NCBI RefSeq assembly: GCF_007558825.1
Contig: NZ_VLTK01000002.1
Coordinates: 1-64,000, forward strand
Length of the DNA: 64,000 nt
Reading direction: 5' to 3'
Source: Brevibacterium aurantiacum
GTDB lineage: Bacteria > Actinomycetota > Actinomycetes > Actinomycetales > Brevibacteriaceae
Position 1 is the first letter of the stretch. Each line of letters begins with the position of its first letter. Of the stretch, positions 26,554 through 34,146 are shown piece by piece. The notes under the pieces were generated by a model, which saw only the letters and a program-made list of their open reading frames with translations, was not told the origin of the DNA and ran no database searches. Made by a program: the position numbers and the translations under genes.

Positions 26554-28011
26554 ATGTCGCAGACAAGACCCATCGCCGTCATCGTTCTGGCCGCTGGCCA
26601 GGGCACCCGTATGAAGTCGACCCTGCCGAAGGTGCTGCATCCGATCGGCGGTCGTTCCCTGCTCCACCACTCGATCGCGGCAGCGGCAGGGGCCACTCCC
26701 GAACACCTCGTCGTCGTCGTCAGGCACGAACGCGACCAGCTCGTCTCCCATCTGGACTCACTGCCGATCAGTTCGACGCAGACTGTGCTCATCGCCGATC
26801 AGGATGAGATTCCCGGCACCGGCCGCGCAACCGAATGTGCGCTGACCCAGTTGCCCGACGATCTCTCCGGCACCGTGGTCGTGACCTATGGAGACGTGCC
26901 CCTGTTGACTGCTGACACGATCAACAGCCTCGTCGAGGTCCACGAGTCCTCGCACAATGCCGTGACGGTCCTGTCCGCCGAGGTGGACGATCCCAACGGC
27001 TACGGACGCATCGTCCGCGACGCCTCCGGAGGCCTGCTGCGCATCGTCGAGCAGAAGGATGCCAGCGATGACCAGCGCAGCATCCGGGAGATCAACTCCG
27101 GCATCTACGCCTTCGACGCCTCAGCGCTGAGGGACGGTCTCGCCTCACTGACCACGGATAATGCGCAGGGTGAGAAGTACCTCACCGACGTCATCGGATT
27201 CTCTCGTGAGGCTGGTCAGTCCGTCGCTGCCACCGCCACCCAGGATCTGTGGCAGGTCGAGGGCGCCAACGACCGTGTGCAGCTGGCCAACCTCGGCAAG
27301 GAGCTCAACCGCCGAGTCTGCGAGAAGTGGATGCGTGCCGGTGTGAGCATCATCGACCCCGACACCACGTGGATCGACATGGACGTATCCCTGGGTGAGG
27401 ACGTCACGATCCTTCCCGGAGTCCAGCTCCTGGGTGCCACCGACATCGGCGCCGGTGCCGTCGTCGGCCCCGACTCAACTCTCAAGGACACCGAGGTGGG
27501 TGCCGGGGCACAGGTGGTGCGCACTCATTCGGAACTGGCCGTCGTGGGAGCCTGCGCCAAAGTCGGACCTTTCGCGTACCTGCGTCCTGGGACCAACCTC
27601 GGCGAGGATGGAAAGATCGGCACCTTCGTGGAGACGAAGAACGCTGACATCGGACGGGGCGCGAAGGTGCCGCACCTGTCCTACGTCGGCGATGCTGAGA
27701 TCGGTGAGGGCTCCAACATCGGTGCCGCATCGGTCTTCGTCAACTACGACGGTGTCAACAAGCACCGCACCGTCGTCGGAAAGCACGCACGAATGGGCTC
27801 GGACAACATGTATGTTGCCCCTGTCACGGTAGGCGACGGCGCCTACTCCGGTGCGAGCACAACAGTGCGCAAAGATGTCCCTGCGGGAGCGCTTGCCATA
27901 ACCGTGGCGCCACAGCGTAACCTGGAGGGCTGGGTCGTCAGCAACCGCCCCGGCACACCTGCAGCGCAGGCAGCCGAGGCCGCATCTGAAGGGGAACCGG
28001 CAAGTGAATGA
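26554..28011 (+). CDS. glmU: Bifunctional GlmU: glucosamine-1-P acetyltransferase / GlcNAc-1-P uridyltransferase
   Basis: A 485-residue enzyme making UDP-GlcNAc for peptidoglycan (and, in organisms that have it, mycothiol). The N-terminal pyrophosphorylase has LAAGQGTRMKSTLPKVLHP (residues 12-30) and VTYGDVPLL. The C-terminal half is a left-handed beta-helix of hexapeptide repeats (for example GAGAVVGPDSTL), with KVPHLSYVGDAEIG and NYDGVNKHRT for acetyl transfer. The start at 26554 follows GAAGGA by eight bases. The gene overlaps prs by eight bases; glmU-prs is the standard actinobacterial and firmicute order. Confidence 0.97.
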   Translation: MSQTRPIAVIVLAAGQGTRMKSTLPKVLHPIGGRSLLHHSIAAAAGATPEHLVVVVRHERDQLVSHLDSLPISSTQTVLIADQDEIPGTGRATECALTQLPDDLSGTVVVTYGDVPLLTADTINSLVEVHESSHNAVTVLSAEVDDPNGYGRIVRDASGGLLRIVEQKDASDDQRSIREINSGIYAFDASALRDGLASLTTDNAQGEKYLTDVIGFSREAGQSVAATATQDLWQVEGANDRVQLANLGKELNRRVCEKWMRAGVSIIDPDTTWIDMDVSLGEDVTILPGVQLLGATDIGAGAVVGPDSTLKDTEVGAGAQVVRTHSELAVVGACAKVGPFAYLRPGTNLGEDGKIGTFVETKNADIGRGAKVPHLSYVGDAEIGEGSNIGAASVFVNYDGVNKHRTVVGKHARMGSDNMYVAPVTVGDGAYSGASTTVRKDVPAGALAITVAPQRNLEGWVVSNRPGTPAAQAAEAASEGEPASE

Positions 28012-28975
28012 AATTACGACGGCGGGCGAAAAGAAGCTCGTCCTGGTCAGCGGGCGCGCGAACAATGAGCTCGCTGAGCAAGTCGCTGAGAACCTGGGGA
28101 CGGAACTTCTCCCCACTGACATTTACAACTTTGCCAATGGAGAGATCTACGTCCGGTTCTCCGAATCGGTCCGCGGCTGTGACGTCTTCGTCCTCCAGTC
28201 GCACTGTGCACCGATCAACGAATGGCTGATGGAACAGCTCATCATGGTCGACGCACTCAAACGTGCCTCGGCCAAGCGGATCACGGTCATCGCACCGTTC
28301 TTCCCCTACGCGAGGCAGGACAAGAAGCATCGCGGACGTGAGCCCATCTCGGCTCGCCTCGTGGCTGATCTGTACAAGACGGCCGGTGCTGACCGCATCA
28401 TCACAGTGGACCTGCACACCGCGCAGATCCAGGGCTACTTCGACGGACCGGTCGACCATCTCATCGCGATGCCGATCCTCGCCGGCTACGTCAAGGACAA
28501 GTACCCGACCGAACTGGCAGTGGTCTCACCAGACGCCGGCCGCATCAAGGTCGCCGAGAACTGGTCGAACGCCCTGGGCGGAGTGCCGCTGGCGTTCATC
28601 CACAAGACTCGTGACATCACACGTCCGAATGAGACCAAGGCCAACCGTGTCGTCGGTGAGGTCGAGGGCCGCACCTGTGTCCTCGTCGATGACATGATCG
28701 ACACAGGCGGGACCATAGTCCAAGCCGCCGACGCCTGCATGGCCGCCGGAGCCACCGGAGTCATCGTCGTCTCGACACACGCAGTGTTCTCCGGACCTGC
28801 CGTCGAACGCCTGTCGAACTCCGTGGCGCAGGAGGTCATCGTGACGAACACGCTGCCGCTGACTGAGGACAAGATGTTCGACAAGCTCACCGTGCTCTCG
28901 ATCGCTCCGCTGATCGCCCGCGCCGTGCACGAGGTCTTCGAAGACGGATCGGTCACCAGCCTCTTCGAGGTCTGA
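28004..28975 (+). CDS. prs: Ribose-phosphate pyrophosphokinase
   Basis: A 323-residue class I PRPP synthase, making PRPP from ribose 5-phosphate and ATP for purines, pyrimidines, histidine, tryptophan and NAD. The early part has LVSGRANNELAEQVAENLG, and the ATP and metal site includes PYARQDKKHRGREPISA and TVDLHTAQIQGYF. The PRPP loop is VLVDDMIDTGGTI. It uses a GTG start inside the end of glmU (eight-base overlap). The purine genes purN/purH and pncB elsewhere in the window consume its product. A terminator hairpin follows. Confidence 0.97.
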   Translation: MNEITTAGEKKLVLVSGRANNELAEQVAENLGTELLPTDIYNFANGEIYVRFSESVRGCDVFVLQSHCAPINEWLMEQLIMVDALKRASAKRITVIAPFFPYARQDKKHRGREPISARLVADLYKTAGADRIITVDLHTAQIQGYFDGPVDHLIAMPILAGYVKDKYPTELAVVSPDAGRIKVAENWSNALGGVPLAFIHKTRDITRPNETKANRVVGEVEGRTCVLVDDMIDTGGTIVQAADACMAAGATGVIVVSTHAVFSGPAVERLSNSVAQEVIVTNTLPLTEDKMFDKLTVLSIAPLIARAVHEVFEDGSVTSLFEV

Positions 28976-29004
28976 GCCACCTTCTGCGATAGTTTTATCT
29001 GAAT

Positions 29005-29038
29005 CGAACTCCGAGCCGATCTTTCGGCTCGGGGTTCG
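29005..29038 (+). terminator. Terminator after prs
   Basis: CGAAC-T-CCGAGCCGA (29005-29019) pairs with TCGGCTCGG-G-GTTCG (29024-29038) around a four-base loop. It closes the glmU-prs unit. Confidence 0.7.
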
Positions 29039-29085
29039 ATCTGTCTCATCGAAAGCATCGCCTGCCCGGGACTCGACCGACGCTC

Positions 29086-29091
29086 TACACT
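29086..29091 (+). promoter_or_regulatory. -10 box for the alpha/beta hydrolase
   Basis: TACACT lies about 30 bases before ATG 29122, leaving a short leader with AAGGGA. Confidence 0.4.
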
Positions 29092-29121
29092 GGAGACAAC
29101 CGAGTGAAGGGAACAGTGACG

Positions 29122-30144
29122 ATGTCGTCCCATGATTACAACCGGTACCGGGTCAGCGTCTCCGGCGGTGAACTGTCCGTCGGTGTCTGGGAGCCTGTGG
29201 CCTACGGGCCGGGCCGTGTTCCCACCATCTGCGTCATCCACGGCATCACCTCGAATCATCTGTTCTTCGCCGGTCTGGTCGCAGCACTTCCCGGTGTGCG
29301 CATCATCGGGCCCGACCTGCGCGGACGTGCTGACTCCCGTCTGCTGGGCGGACCGTTCGGGATGAGGGCCCATGCCGAAGACGTCCTCGTCGCCATCGAC
29401 ACCTTCGCCGAGCCTGGGCCGGTCACTCTGGTCGGACATTCCATGGGCGGTTTCGTCGCCATGACCTTGGCCGGTATGGGCGCAGGTGTCGATTCCGACG
29501 CCGAGGTGGCCGATCGTTTCCGTGGCCCCGTACTCATCGACGGTGGACTTCCCCTGCCGATGCCGCAGGTCGGGGAAGACGAGGTCACCGGGGCGCTCGA
29601 TGATCTCAACGACCACGATCTCGACACCGATGACCTCATCGCCGCGGTACTCGGCCCCGCGTCCGAACGGCTGTCGATGTCATTCGGGTCGGTCGAAGAG
29701 TACCTCGCATTCTTCGCCGCTCATCCTGCCTTCGTCGACGGCCTCGACACCGTGGCCACGGAGAGCTTCGTCTACGATCTCGCGGCCAAAGACGATCACA
29801 GCTTCCAGCCCTCGACGTCGATCGAGGCGATGCAGGCCGACTCGGCGGACATGTACACCGGCGGTGCCTTCCGGAACGCACTCGCCCAGATCATGAGCAG
29901 CCAGCGGCGCCAGGCCGACGTGACGTTCCTCTTCGCCGAGCGTGACCTCATCGCATCCGAGCCTGGTCTCTACCCACCGGAACTTGTCGTCTCCTACCAG
30001 CGGCGGTGGGAGGATCTGACCGTCGTCGAGGTGCCCGGTACGAACCATTACGACATCCTGCTCACGGAGACAGGCATCGACGCCTGCGCCGAGGCTGTGA
30101 CCGCCCGACTTGGCGCCACCGACGACGGTGGCATAGAATCGTAG
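29122..30144 (+). CDS. Alpha/beta hydrolase
   Basis: A 340-residue serine hydrolase fold protein. HGITSNHLFF is the oxyanion-hole region, DLRGRADSRLL follows, and the nucleophile elbow is GHSMGG with its serine at about residue 101. Acid and histidine of the triad are probably in FAERDLIA and GTNHYDILL near the end. The substrate is unknown; esterase, lactonase or haloperoxidase-type activity is possible. The ATG at 29122 is nine bases after AAGGGA; GTG codons at 29104 and 29116 are alternatives. It stands alone between prs and rplY, each with its own signals. Confidence 0.85.
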   Translation: MSSHDYNRYRVSVSGGELSVGVWEPVAYGPGRVPTICVIHGITSNHLFFAGLVAALPGVRIIGPDLRGRADSRLLGGPFGMRAHAEDVLVAIDTFAEPGPVTLVGHSMGGFVAMTLAGMGAGVDSDAEVADRFRGPVLIDGGLPLPMPQVGEDEVTGALDDLNDHDLDTDDLIAAVLGPASERLSMSFGSVEEYLAFFAAHPAFVDGLDTVATESFVYDLAAKDDHSFQPSTSIEAMQADSADMYTGGAFRNALAQIMSSQRRQADVTFLFAERDLIASEPGLYPPELVVSYQRRWEDLTVVEVPGTNHYDILLTETGIDACAEAVTARLGATDDGGIES

Positions 30145-30159
30145 GGTTGCCTCGGCGAG

Positions 30160-30223
30160 GGAAACACATGTTTCCGTTATCGACGCGGTCCTGACCCACA
30201 GTGCTGACTGGCCCTTCGGGGCC
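30160..30223. promoter_or_regulatory. Palindrome and UUCG hairpin ahead of rplY
   Basis: GGAAACA-CA-TGTTTCC (30160-30175) is a perfect palindrome. Further on, GGCCC-TTCG-GGGCC (30210-30223, five-pair stem closed by a UUCG-type loop) lies 80 bases before rplY. They may be leader-RNA structures or an operator plus the end of the previous transcript. Confidence 0.4.
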
Positions 30224-30302
30224 GAATTGAGACAGCGACAGTGCGGTTGAAGGCTGTTTCGCCGTGGTGCTTGCAAGATAAGTTCACCACGAAGGAGAGA
30301 AA

Positions 30303-30938
30303 ATGGCTGACTTCAAACTCATCGCCGAACCCCGCAATGAATTCGGCAAGGGCGCTGCCCGCCGGACCCGTCGCGCAGGACGCATCCCTGCAGTCGTCTA
30401 CGGACACGGCGGAGATCCTGTGCACATCTCGATCGACGGCCACGCCACCATGATGGCCCTCAAGCACGCCAACGCCCTCTTCGAGATCGAAAGCACCGAC
30501 GGTGCCAAGAACGTTCTCGCAATTGCTCGCGACGTGCAGACCGACCCGGTCACCCGTCAGATCGAGCACCTTGACCTCATCATCGTCAAGCGCGGCGAAA
30601 AGGTCGAGGTCGACGTTCCTGTCCACATCATCGGCGAATCCGCTCCCGGCACCATGGTGCAGCAGGAAGAGTCGACGATTCTCATCAAGGCAGACGCCAC
30701 CAAGCTGCCTGAGTACATCGAGGTCACCATCGACGGGCGCGCCGCCGGCGAGCACGTTCTGGCCGGACAGGTGGAACTGGCTTCGGGCGTCGAACTCGCT
30801 GCTGATCCCGAACTTCTCGTCGTCAACGTCTCGGAAGAGGCCGAGATGGACACCGAGTCGGATGCAGGCGAGACCGAAGAAGAGTCGACCGAAGAGTCGA
30901 CCGAGGATGCAGCAGAGGAGAAGTCCGAGGACGCGTGA
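30303..30938 (+). CDS. rplY: 50S ribosomal protein L25 (general stress protein Ctc type)
   Basis: A 211-residue long-form L25/TL5 protein binding 5S rRNA. The N-terminal 5S-binding domain has NEFGKGAARRTRRAGRIPAV and VYGHGG; the second beta domain contains VDVPVHIIGE and IEVTIDGRAAGEHVLAG. The last 35 residues are an acidic tail of Glu, Ser, Thr and Asp repeats, a frequent feature of actinobacterial L25. GAAGGAGAG precedes the ATG. rplY-pth is the conserved order; a perfect hairpin stands between them here. Confidence 0.96.
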   Translation: MADFKLIAEPRNEFGKGAARRTRRAGRIPAVVYGHGGDPVHISIDGHATMMALKHANALFEIESTDGAKNVLAIARDVQTDPVTRQIEHLDLIIVKRGEKVEVDVPVHIIGESAPGTMVQQEESTILIKADATKLPEYIEVTIDGRAAGEHVLAGQVELASGVELAADPELLVVNVSEEAEMDTESDAGETEEESTEESTEDAAEEKSEDA

Positions 30939-30987
30939 CCTCGACTTCTTCCGTCTGCGCGCAGCTTCTGGGCGCAGCCTGAGGTGT

Positions 30988-31026
30988 GAATTCGGTGGGT
31001 CGTTGAAGAGACGGCCCACCGAATTC
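30988..31026 (+). terminator. Terminator after rplY
   Basis: GAATTCGGTGGG (30988-30999) pairs exactly with CCCACCGAATTC (31015-31026) around a 15-base loop and is followed by GTTCT. Confidence 0.7.
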
Positions 31027-31111
31027 GTTCTGAGAGCACATAGGGTGCAAGAGTCCCTGGGTGATCGGGTGATCTCGATGAGCAGCGAGAGAGAATGAGC
31101 GAAGGACGACG

Positions 31112-31711
31112 ATGACGAACGAAGCTTGGCTGGTCTTCGGCTTGGGCAACCCCGGCCCTAATTACGAATCGACGAGACACAACATCGGGCAGATGGTCGT
31201 TGCCGAACTCGCACATCGCATCGGCGTCAATCTGACACGCACCAAACTGCGCGCCAATGTCGGCACATCTCGACTTCCCACAGGTTCAGTTCCCGGAATT
31301 CCTGGGCCGCGGGTGGTGCTCGCGACATCGACGGGGTATATGAACGAATCAGGTGGGCCGGTCAGGCAGCTCGCCGACTTCTACTCGATCGACACCGACC
31401 GGATCATCGCCGTCCACGACGATGTGGACATCGCCTTCGACACGATCAAGGCCAAGGTCGGCGGCGGAGAGGGCGGACACAACGGACTGCGATCGATGAC
31501 CTCGGCGCTGGGGACGAAGAACTATCCCCGTATCCGCGCCGGCGTCGGCCGGCCCATGGGACGTCAGGACACCGCAGACTACGTTCTGGGGCCCTTCTCC
31601 AAGGACGAACGCGCCACGCTGCCGATCTTCATCTCGGATATCGCAGACGCCGTCGAGACGTACATCGTCGACGGCCTCGAGAAGGTTCAGCTCAAATACC
31701 ACTCGAAATGA
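31112..31711 (+). CDS. pth: Peptidyl-tRNA hydrolase
   Basis: A 199-residue enzyme that frees tRNA from peptidyl-tRNA released by stalled ribosomes. It has GLGNPGPNYESTRHNIG with the catalytic histidine and the substrate-binding Asn, STGYMNESGGPV, and the VHDDVDIAF block with the catalytic aspartate. GGGEGGHNGLRSM is the conserved glycine loop. Length is normal. GAAGGA precedes the ATG closely. It is followed by the convergent rhomboid gene after only 27 bases. Confidence 0.97.
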   Translation: MTNEAWLVFGLGNPGPNYESTRHNIGQMVVAELAHRIGVNLTRTKLRANVGTSRLPTGSVPGIPGPRVVLATSTGYMNESGGPVRQLADFYSIDTDRIIAVHDDVDIAFDTIKAKVGGGEGGHNGLRSMTSALGTKNYPRIRAGVGRPMGRQDTADYVLGPFSKDERATLPIFISDIADAVETYIVDGLEKVQLKYHSK

Positions 31712-31738
31712 GAATGGCGGTCACCGCTGAGAGACAGG

Positions 31739-32491
31739 TCACTGCTTGGAGGCAGGTCGTTTCTGCGCCGCGGAGCCCGGACGCTTGCGGTGGATGAGCC
31801 AGGCGGCGAGGATGCCGCCGGCGAAGCCGAACAGATGCCCCTGCCAGGAGATCCCGTTATCCTGCGGCAGCAGTCCGAAGATCATCGATGCGCCGTAGGT
31901 GATGAAGACGAAGAACCCGATGGCGAAGTACACGATCTTGCGGAGCACATCCTCGGTGAACCAGGTGCGCACCGCCAGGTAGGCGAAGAAGCCGAACACG
32001 ATGCCCGAGGCGCCGACGACGTGCTGGCCCACAGGAAATGTCGTCAGCCAGGCGCCGAGCCCGGATACGACGGCAGTTATGACGGTGACGAGCCAGAAGC
32101 GGCGTGCCCCCTCGACGGCGATGCACAGCCCGAGGATGAGGAATGGGAACGTGTTGGCCATGAGGTGTCCGAATCCCGAGTGCAGGAGGGGAGACGTCAC
32201 CACTCCGTAGAGGGACAGCGGAGTCCAGGACGCGAGGCTGAACATGTCGAGATCGACTGGCAGGATGGTGTCGACGATCTCAATGGCCCACATGATCGCC
32301 AGCAGGATGAGGACAGGGACGAAGCGCGAGAGCCGGTGATCGCGGCTGACAGTGGTCCGCAGATTGGCGACTTCGGGCTGGCCTGCGGGTGGGCGGCCGC
32401 CTGACCTGGACGAATCGGGGGCTGTTGAACCATTGCCGAAGATAAACTGGGATTCTTCGGGGGTGAAGCGAGGGGATTGGTTGGAACTCAT
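31739..32491 (-). CDS. Rhomboid family intramembrane serine protease
   Basis: A 250-residue membrane protease with six or more helices. The catalytic serine lies in GASGIVFGFFAYL and the catalytic histidine in WQGHLFGFAGGILA, with the family's N-terminal HSGFGHLMANTFPF motif in place. A roughly 50-residue cytoplasmic N-terminus precedes helix 1. Substrates are unknown. A GACAAT -10-like box (32498-32503, minus strand) ends six bases before the ATG, suggesting a leaderless message. In mycobacteria a rhomboid gene (Rv1337) sits in the clpS-rph block that is shortened in this window. Confidence 0.92.
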   Translation of the reverse strand: MSSNQSPRFTPEESQFIFGNGSTAPDSSRSGGRPPAGQPEVANLRTTVSRDHRLSRFVPVLILLAIMWAIEIVDTILPVDLDMFSLASWTPLSLYGVVTSPLLHSGFGHLMANTFPFLILGLCIAVEGARRFWLVTVITAVVSGLGAWLTTFPVGQHVVGASGIVFGFFAYLAVRTWFTEDVLRKIVYFAIGFFVFITYGASMIFGLLPQDNGISWQGHLFGFAGGILAAWLIHRKRPGSAAQKRPASKQ

Positions 32492-32497
32492 GTCTCA

Positions 32498-32503
32498 ATT
32501 GTC
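32498..32503 (-). promoter_or_regulatory. -10-like box for rhomboid gene
   Basis: GACAAT on the minus strand ends six bases before ATG 32491; no ribosome binding site is visible. Confidence 0.35.
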
Positions 32504-32597
32504 GGTGATGAAGCTTGGAGAACCCCGAAGAACCGGGGCCTGTGGGCAATCGTGTCCGATCCGTTAGTCCCGTTACAGTCTTGAGATCTCCGGTGCC

Positions 32598-34058
32598 TCA
32601 GTCCACGATCGTGCTTCCGATGCGCTCCTTGTCCTCGTTTACAGCCTCGACGACGATCCGGGAGCCGGCGGGGGTGATGTCGGCCGCAGTTTCAAACCCC
32701 GTGCGATCGACGACTGCGGTCTCCTCGAGCTGCTCCTCGCTGTCGCCGCTGAGGATGCGCCAGGCGGCGACGTCGCTGGCTCCGTTCCAGCTCATGTGCA
32801 CTCGTGTGATGCCCTCACCAGGCTCAGATCTCGTCGCGGTGGGCGGTGCTGACGGAGTCGCCTGCCAGTCGAAGCGATAGGCCCGGTAGTTCGATCCGCC
32901 TGTGAAAGTGGCATCGTAGAGCAGCTTGCCATCGTTGGTGAACTCCGAAAAATACGGTTCGGAGCCCCAGCCGATGACCACATTGCCGTTGTCGAGTTCC
33001 TGCAGATTGCCCTGGCTTCCCGATGAGCGGTCATCGGGGGCCGGGTACTCGGTGTCGACGCTGACCTTCTGCGCTCCCTCATCGACGTCGAGGCGCAGAC
33101 CTCTGGAATCGCCGAGGCGGGGCGCAGCATGGTTATCGAAGAGGGTGATCTTGCCGTCGTCGCGGCGGACGGCGTCATGCTGCCAAGCGAAGGCAGCACC
33201 CTCGCCCATCTCGAAGTCGCTGGCAGACCCGCCCAGCACCCAGTTCACGTCGGCGCTCTTCCGATCGAGCTGATAGATCGCATGTGTGTTGCGGGCGGAG
33301 ACGAGCAGCGAATCACCATCGTCATCGACGGACGCCGAGTTCAGATGGATGTAGTCGAAGGGCTCCTCCTCGGTGCCTTCGCCGTCCTTGAGCTTCGACT
33401 GCGTCTGGTCGACGGGAATGTCGTCGAGTGATCGCCATTCGACAACGGGTTCACCGGAGGCGATGTCGACCTCCTGGACCACTCCTTCCCAGGCCCAGCC
33501 GTCCTTCGGGCCGCCGACGGATCTGAGATCCGTCTGGGTCTTGATATAGGACAGGAGGAGCATCGTCTCGTCGTCTGTGATCGTCGTCTCGTGCAGATCG
33601 GCGGTCTTGTGGGCGAGGTCCCCTCCCATGCCGACACGTGCGATCTCGTTGTAGCTGTCGTCGAGCATGACGACCTCGCCGGCTGTCTCGGGCGTTTCTG
33701 CCAATCCCTCCCACCAGGTGAGGACGGGCTCGTTCCTGTACTCCTGAACCCGCAGGTCCCACATCTGGCCCGATCCCTGTCGGATCCAGACCGGCTCTCC
33801 GTCTGGGGCGAGGATGAGTCCGCCGACCCAGGACTCCCCGTCATCGGCGGTCTGTCCCTTCGGGGCGAGGAATGTCTCGAGTTCATTGTCGTCCTCGGGC
33901 TGCTGTGAGCTGACGTCGATGTCGATCTTCGGCGGGTTCAAGTCGGGCCTGGTGTGGAAGTCCCAACGTTCGGGTTGGGGGACTTCCTCTTCCGCGGTGC
34001 ATCCTGCCAGGAACAGCGTTGCGGCCGCCACAGTTGCGAACAGAGTGCGGTAGGACAT
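32598..34058 (-). CDS. Arylsulfotransferase-family (ASST) lipoprotein
   Basis: About 486 residues with a lipoprotein signal peptide ending in FLAGC (cysteine about residue 20), so it is exposed outside the membrane. The remainder resembles the arylsulfotransferase family with beta-propeller blades: YIHLNSASVDDDGDSLLVSARNTH and a later WQHDAVRRDDGKITLFDNH, which has the histidine and aspartates typical of such proteins, then NVVIGWGS. A C-terminal fibronectin-like part (MSWNGASDVAAWRIL) follows. Sulfuryl transfer between phenols is the known family activity, but many members are uncharacterised. The ATG at 34058 gives a normal signal peptide; a GTG at 34082 is possible. Confidence 0.85.
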   Translation of the reverse strand: MSYRTLFATVAAATLFLAGCTAEEEVPQPERWDFHTRPDLNPPKIDIDVSSQQPEDDNELETFLAPKGQTADDGESWVGGLILAPDGEPVWIRQGSGQMWDLRVQEYRNEPVLTWWEGLAETPETAGEVVMLDDSYNEIARVGMGGDLAHKTADLHETTITDDETMLLLSYIKTQTDLRSVGGPKDGWAWEGVVQEVDIASGEPVVEWRSLDDIPVDQTQSKLKDGEGTEEEPFDYIHLNSASVDDDGDSLLVSARNTHAIYQLDRKSADVNWVLGGSASDFEMGEGAAFAWQHDAVRRDDGKITLFDNHAAPRLGDSRGLRLDVDEGAQKVSVDTEYPAPDDRSSGSQGNLQELDNGNVVIGWGSEPYFSEFTNDGKLLYDATFTGGSNYRAYRFDWQATPSAPPTATRSEPGEGITRVHMSWNGASDVAAWRILSGDSEEQLEETAVVDRTGFETAADITPAGSRIVVEAVNEDKERIGSTIVD

Positions 34059-34134
34059 GACCTCATCTTCACACGTTTCCACGAAGAGTGGTCAGAGTAC
34101 GGTCGCCGCCGTTTCTCGTGTCATGCCGGTGGCT

Positions 34135-34140
34135 TAGAAT
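34135..34140 (+). promoter_or_regulatory. -10 box for mfd
   Basis: TAGAAT ends three bases before ATG 34144 and six bases before GTG 34147. The usual leaderless spacing favours the GTG. Confidence 0.5.
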
Positions 34141-34146
34141 TGCATG

